NCBI GenBank assembly: GCA_041554435.1
Contig: JBFFLX010000127.1
Span: 1 to 10,130, forward strand
Direction: 5' to 3'
DNA length: 10,130 bases
Origin: BM524 sp041554435
Lineage (GTDB): Bacteria; Bacteroidota; Bacteroidia; Bacteroidales; F082
The notes under the pieces were generated by a model. That model saw only the letters and a program-made list of their open reading frames with translations, had not been told where the DNA came from and searched no databases. Within the stretch, counting starts at the first letter, position 1. Every line of letters starts with the position of its first letter. Positions 7,288 through 10,130 of the stretch are shown piece by piece. A program made the position numbers and the translations under genes.

Positions 7288-8259
7288 ATGGTAAGAGTAT
7301 TTTTAACAGGAATTACAGGTCTTTTGGGAGCCAACCTTAGCAGGAATCTCTTAAATAAGGGCTATTATGTGAAGGCTCTGTTGAGAGATAAAAATAAATT
7401 TAAAGGTGATAAGCATGAAAATCTGGAATTAATACAAGGGGGTTTATTCGACGATTTAAGTACTGCTATTTTGGGCTGCAATTACGTTATACATGCAGCA
7501 GCAGAAACCAGACAAAATATTATAAATTATTCAGAATATTGGCAAATAAACTGTAATGCGAGTATTCAAATATTTAATACGGCCATAAAGTGTAATATAA
7601 AAAGGTTTATATATGTAAGTACTGCAAACACAATGGGATACGGAACTTTGCAGAACCCGGGTAAAGAAAATGATAAAATGAAGTCGCCGTTTTCCGATTC
7701 CTTTTATGCAAAAAGTAAAATGGAAACAGAGGAATATCTTTTAAACAAAAAAGATAAAATAGAAATCGCCATTATCAATCCTACATTCATGCTTGGCGCA
7801 TACGACAATAAACCAAGTTCAGGGAAAATTATTTTGATGGGTCTGAACAAAAAACTCATCTTCTGCCCACCGGGTGGTAAGAATTTTGTGCATGTTAAAG
7901 ATGTAACTGATGCCATAATAAAAAGTATGAAGAATGAACTTAAGTTTCAACGTTACTTAATAGGAAATGAAAATCTTTCCTATTCCGATTTTTATCAAAA
8001 GTTGAATACGGTTACAAGGCAAAATTCTATAATAATAACAATCCCAAAAGGAATACTAATATTATTTGCTTACTTTGGAGAACTTGTTCGTAAACTCAAT
8101 ATTAAAACTACTATTTCCTTAACAAACATTAATATTTTATGTACATACAATTATTTTACAAATGCTCATTCTGTTGAAAACCTACACATTAAATATCAAA
8201 CTACAGAAAAGGCAATAGCTGAGGGTGTAGAGTATTTTAAACAACTAAATATCAAATAA
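7288..8259 (+). CDS. Extended SDR, NAD-dependent epimerase/dehydratase family (DFR/3-beta-HSD-like)
   Basis: A 323-residue extended SDR. It has the Rossmann glycine motif TGITGLLG (G8-x2-G11-x2-G14), the acidic GLFDDLSTAILGCNYVIHAA segment that binds adenine and nicotinamide, S111-T112 in YVSTANTMG, and the catalytic Y140-x3-K144 (YAKSK). INPTFMLG is the usual extended-SDR signature after the active site. The C-terminal substrate domain (about 240-320) follows the dihydroflavonol-4-reductase/3-beta-hydroxysteroid dehydrogenase layout, not that of nucleotide-sugar epimerases. Bacterial members of this branch often act on lipophilic substrates; some are tied to hopanoid or olefin pathways, but nothing here pins the substrate. 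Translational coupling with the upstream SDR is likely (2-bp gap), and a PagL-like gene follows 12 bp later. Together these suggest sequential redox steps on one substrate. Confidence 0.9.
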   Translation: MVRVFLTGITGLLGANLSRNLLNKGYYVKALLRDKNKFKGDKHENLELIQGGLFDDLSTAILGCNYVIHAAAETRQNIINYSEYWQINCNASIQIFNTAIKCNIKRFIYVSTANTMGYGTLQNPGKENDKMKSPFSDSFYAKSKMETEEYLLNKKDKIEIAIINPTFMLGAYDNKPSSGKIILMGLNKKLIFCPPGGKNFVHVKDVTDAIIKSMKNELKFQRYLIGNENLSYSDFYQKLNTVTRQNSIIITIPKGILILFAYFGELVRKLNIKTTISLTNINILCTYNYFTNAHSVENLHIKYQTTEKAIAEGVEYFKQLNIK

Positions 8260-8271
8260 ATAAATGTAACC

Positions 8272-9408
8272 ATGAAAGGACCTCTGCTATTATTGGCTAT
8301 ACTAATGATGAACATTTCTTATGCTCAAGTATCCATCTTCAATAAAAAACAATATCCATCAGTAGGATTAAATTATGCTTACGGAAACATTATACCAACT
8401 ACAGATTTTGTTAAAGGAGACAATCTTGTTGGCAGGCCATTAAAGCACTATCAATCATTAAGTATGAGATTTCTATGGCAAAACCCCGGGTATAAAAAGT
8501 GGCAAAGAGTCTACAAATGCCCATATTATGGAGGTGGAATAACCATAAACAATTTCTTTAATGAGAAGGAAATAGGTAAACCCATTTCCGTTTATGGTAT
8601 TTTGGGCATACCCGTAAAGAGATGGAAAAAGCTGGAAACTTATCTCGACTTTCAGTTCGGAGTTTCCTTTAACTGGAAACATTATGATAGTATTTCAAAC
8701 CCTAAAAACCTTGTTGTAGGGGGTGGAATAACCGTGCATTTAAACATCGGCCTGATGGCATATTATCATATTTCAAAGCAATTAGATTTAGGTGCCGGAA
8801 TGGGGTTTATCCACTTTTCAAATGGAGGAATGGAAAGACCAAACAGAGGATTTAATATTTATTCGCCTACTCTTGAATTAAAATACCATTTAGGAAAAAG
8901 GCCTCTTACAAAATCTATTTATCCTCCAGTTAAAAAAGATAAGTCAAATTCCATGCTAATAATGCTTGGTTATGGTAATCATCAATTGGTAGAACATGAA
9001 CTTGATACTAACTATTTTGCAATTGCAGGTATTTCAGCAATATATTTCAAACAATTATCCAATGCATTCAGATTAGGATTGGGAAGCGATATTAATTATT
9101 GGTTTGGTTTGAATGCTGGGAAAAACGGCACAATTGGGCCAAGAACACTTGACAATTTTACCTTGGGGATAATTTTACAACCTGAGTTATGTATTGATAA
9201 ATTAAGTATTTCAGGGGGAATTGGAATTTATGCCATGCATTTAAATTATGGTGATTTTAAACAGCTTTATCAGCGATTAGGAGTAAGATACGAAGTTTAT
9301 AAAAACTGGTCTTTTGGAATAAATGTAAGGGCTATTAATTTTATGCTTGCCGAGTTTCTGGAGTTTAATATATCTTACAAATTAATTTGGTCGAAAAACA
9401 ACAAGTGA
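8272..9408 (+). CDS. PagL-like lipid A 3-O-deacylase / acyloxyacyl hydrolase family outer-membrane protein
   Basis: A 378-residue exported protein with a signal peptide (cleavage SYA18-Q19) followed by alternating aromatic/polar strands typical of an outer-membrane beta-barrel (for example GLNYAYGN, YLDFQFGVSFNW, LELKYHLG, EFNISYKLIW). The central GMGFIHFSNGGMERPNRGFN segment gives the family hallmark H181-x-S183-NGG and PN-x-G. In Pseudomonas PagL the equivalent His and Ser form a triad with a Glu and remove the 3-O acyl chain of lipid A. The acid is not obvious here: the nearest Glu residues are E188 and E202. The protein is about twice the length of Proteobacterial PagL, with a further barrel-like C-terminal half (from about 225), as is common in Bacteroidota homologues. 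It is the last gene of the SDR-SDR operon. Function on lipid A or another surface lipid is inferred from the family. Confidence 0.82.
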   Translation: MKGPLLLLAILMMNISYAQVSIFNKKQYPSVGLNYAYGNIIPTTDFVKGDNLVGRPLKHYQSLSMRFLWQNPGYKKWQRVYKCPYYGGGITINNFFNEKEIGKPISVYGILGIPVKRWKKLETYLDFQFGVSFNWKHYDSISNPKNLVVGGGITVHLNIGLMAYYHISKQLDLGAGMGFIHFSNGGMERPNRGFNIYSPTLELKYHLGKRPLTKSIYPPVKKDKSNSMLIMLGYGNHQLVEHELDTNYFAIAGISAIYFKQLSNAFRLGLGSDINYWFGLNAGKNGTIGPRTLDNFTLGIILQPELCIDKLSISGGIGIYAMHLNYGDFKQLYQRLGVRYEVYKNWSFGINVRAINFMLAEFLEFNISYKLIWSKNNK

Positions 9409-9424
9409 AAGATGTGAAAGAATA

Positions 9425-9445
9425 GTATTTTTACAGAAAAAATAC
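9425..9445 (+). promoter_or_regulatory. Perfect inverted repeat just before the cysteine hydrolase start
   Basis: GTATTTTT (9425-9432) and AAAAATAC (9438-9445) form an 8-bp perfect stem with a 5-nt loop, ending 1 nt before the ATG at 9447. TATTTTTA (9426-9433) inside it is one base off TAnnTTTG, so the stretch may be a weak promoter instead of an RNA hairpin. The stem has only two G-C pairs and could arise by chance in A+T-rich DNA. Confidence 0.3.
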
Positions 9446-9446
9446 G

Positions 9447-10007
9447 ATGAAAATAAATTTAAACAACAATCCGGCCTTAATACTGATCGATTTTCAAAAA
9501 GCATTCGATGATCATTCAATTTGGGGTGGAGCCCGAAATAATCCCGATGCCGAAAATGTGGCGGCCGAACTTCTTAATCTTTGGCGTGAAAAACAACTGC
9601 CGGTATTTCACACACAACATTGTTCTGTAAATCCAAATTCTCCTCTCGCTGAAGGAAATCCGGGAAATGAATTTATGGATATTGTTAAACCTGTAAAAGG
9701 AGAAACCATCATTAAAAAGAACGTAAATAGTGGATTTATTGGAACTAATCTCAAGCAACTACTTGATGAGAAAGCCATTACAGATTTGGTGTTTGCGGGT
9801 TTAACTACCGATCATTGTGTTTCAACAACAGTGCGAATGGCCGGAAATTATGGCTATAAAACATGGTTAATAAACGATGCAACGGCTACTTTTGACAAAA
9901 TTTCTATAAGTGGAGAAAAATTTTCTGCTCAGCTTATTCACGATACTGCTTTGGCAAGTATCAATGGTGAATTTGCAGAAGTTGTGAATTTTAAAGATGC
10001 ATTTTAA
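9447..10007 (+). CDS. Cysteine hydrolase, isochorismatase superfamily
   Basis: A 186-residue cytoplasmic hydrolase of the usual length. The catalytic triad of the superfamily is visible: D15 in ALILIDFQ, K91 in IIKKNVNSGF (K-x3-S-x-F) and C124 in GLTTDHCVSTT; the residues before Cys match the conserved stretch containing the cis-peptide. The C-terminal TWLINDATATF segment is the usual strand with a conserved acidic residue. The superfamily cleaves amides or vinyl ethers (nicotinamide, ureidoacrylate, N-carbamoylsarcosine, isochorismate). The exact substrate cannot be assigned, and no isochorismate synthase or pyrimidine-degradation partner is nearby. The 38-bp gap from the PagL-like gene contains an inverted repeat, so it may or may not share that operon's transcript. 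Confidence 0.93.
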   Translation: MKINLNNNPALILIDFQKAFDDHSIWGGARNNPDAENVAAELLNLWREKQLPVFHTQHCSVNPNSPLAEGNPGNEFMDIVKPVKGETIIKKNVNSGFIGTNLKQLLDEKAITDLVFAGLTTDHCVSTTVRMAGNYGYKTWLINDATATFDKISISGEKFSAQLIHDTALASINGEFAEVVNFKDAF

Positions 10008-10022
10008 TAAGATAATAGAAAC

Positions 10023-10086
10023 TGGTCGTTGATTATTGGTCATTGGTCGTTGGTCATTGGTAAATTAGTCATTGGTCATTAGTGGT
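10023..10086. repeat. Degenerate heptamer tandem repeat, unit TGGTCAT
   Basis: About nine consecutive 7-bp units can be laid out: TGGTCGT, TGATTAT, TGGTCAT, TGGTCGT, TGGTCAT, TGGTAAA, then after one extra T TAGTCAT, TGGTCAT, TAGTGGT. Three units are exact TGGTCAT and two are TGGTCGT. The repeat starts 15 bp after the cysteine hydrolase stop and lies outside any gene I can support. The unit is too short, and has no spacers, for CRISPR. Confidence 0.85.
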
Positions 10087-10094
10087 AAAACAAA

Positions 10095-10115
10095 AACTCA
10101 TAACTCATAACTCGA
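10095..10115. repeat. Second heptamer tandem repeat, unit AACTCAT
   Basis: Two exact AACTCAT units (10095-10101 and 10102-10108) are followed by a diverged third, AACTCGA. This tract lies 8 bp after the TGGTCAT array and has the same 7-bp period but an unrelated sequence. The remaining bases to the window end carry no recognisable gene. Confidence 0.7.
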
Positions 10116-10130
10116 TGAACTTTAGCGCAC

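Noticed and set aside
10023..10115. CRISPR array
   Set aside because: The units are 7 bp long and contiguous, without spacers, and no cas-like gene is present.
10115..10130. Possible new gene start (ATG at 10115), or the end of a minus-strand gene entering from the right
   Set aside because: Only 16 bases remain on the plus strand, and minus-strand frames soon hit stops within the repeat; neither can be supported.

Overview
This is an A+T-rich bacterial window with the hallmarks of Bacteroidota. Several genes are preceded by a TAnnTTTG-type -7 element instead of an E. coli -10, and Shine-Dalgarno sequences are not evident. Exported proteins have signal peptides whose mature part starts with Gln. 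There is a GH92 mannosidase, a membrane-anchored AraC-type regulator and an outer-membrane acyl hydrolase of the kind common in that phylum. A Bacteroidales/Marinilabiliales-like organism is my guess; no rRNA or marker gene is present to fix it.

Layout. On the minus strand (1-1671) an MFS transporter resembling the animal lysosomal dipeptide carrier MFSD1 is followed, 68 bp downstream, by a small membrane protein cut by the left window edge. Divergent to it, on the plus strand, is an exported TPR protein (1796-2755) with a strong intrinsic terminator. Next is a GH92 alpha-mannosidase (2948-5236) with its own promoter, followed 13 bp later by a seven-TM AraC-type regulator (5250-6233). The regulator is interrupted by an in-frame TAA exactly between its two helix-turn-helix motifs; the missing half lies immediately downstream in the same frame, beginning with ATG (6234-6365).

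A new transcription unit starts near 6471, downstream of a GTCCGT-N10-ACGGAC palindrome. It encodes a classical SDR, an extended DFR/3-beta-HSD-like SDR and a PagL-like lipid A deacylase family barrel (6494-9408), with gaps of 2 and 12 bp. I infer an envelope-lipid function for this trio. A cysteine hydrolase of the isochorismatase superfamily follows (9447-10007). The window ends in two unrelated, back-to-back tandem repeats that both have a 7-bp period.

Most genes are ordinary members of known families. The points that deserve attention are the split AraC regulator, the bacterial MFSD1-like carrier, the palindrome-controlled SDR-SDR-PagL cassette and the paired heptamer repeats. I did not find a clearly new defence, mobile or RNA-guided system.
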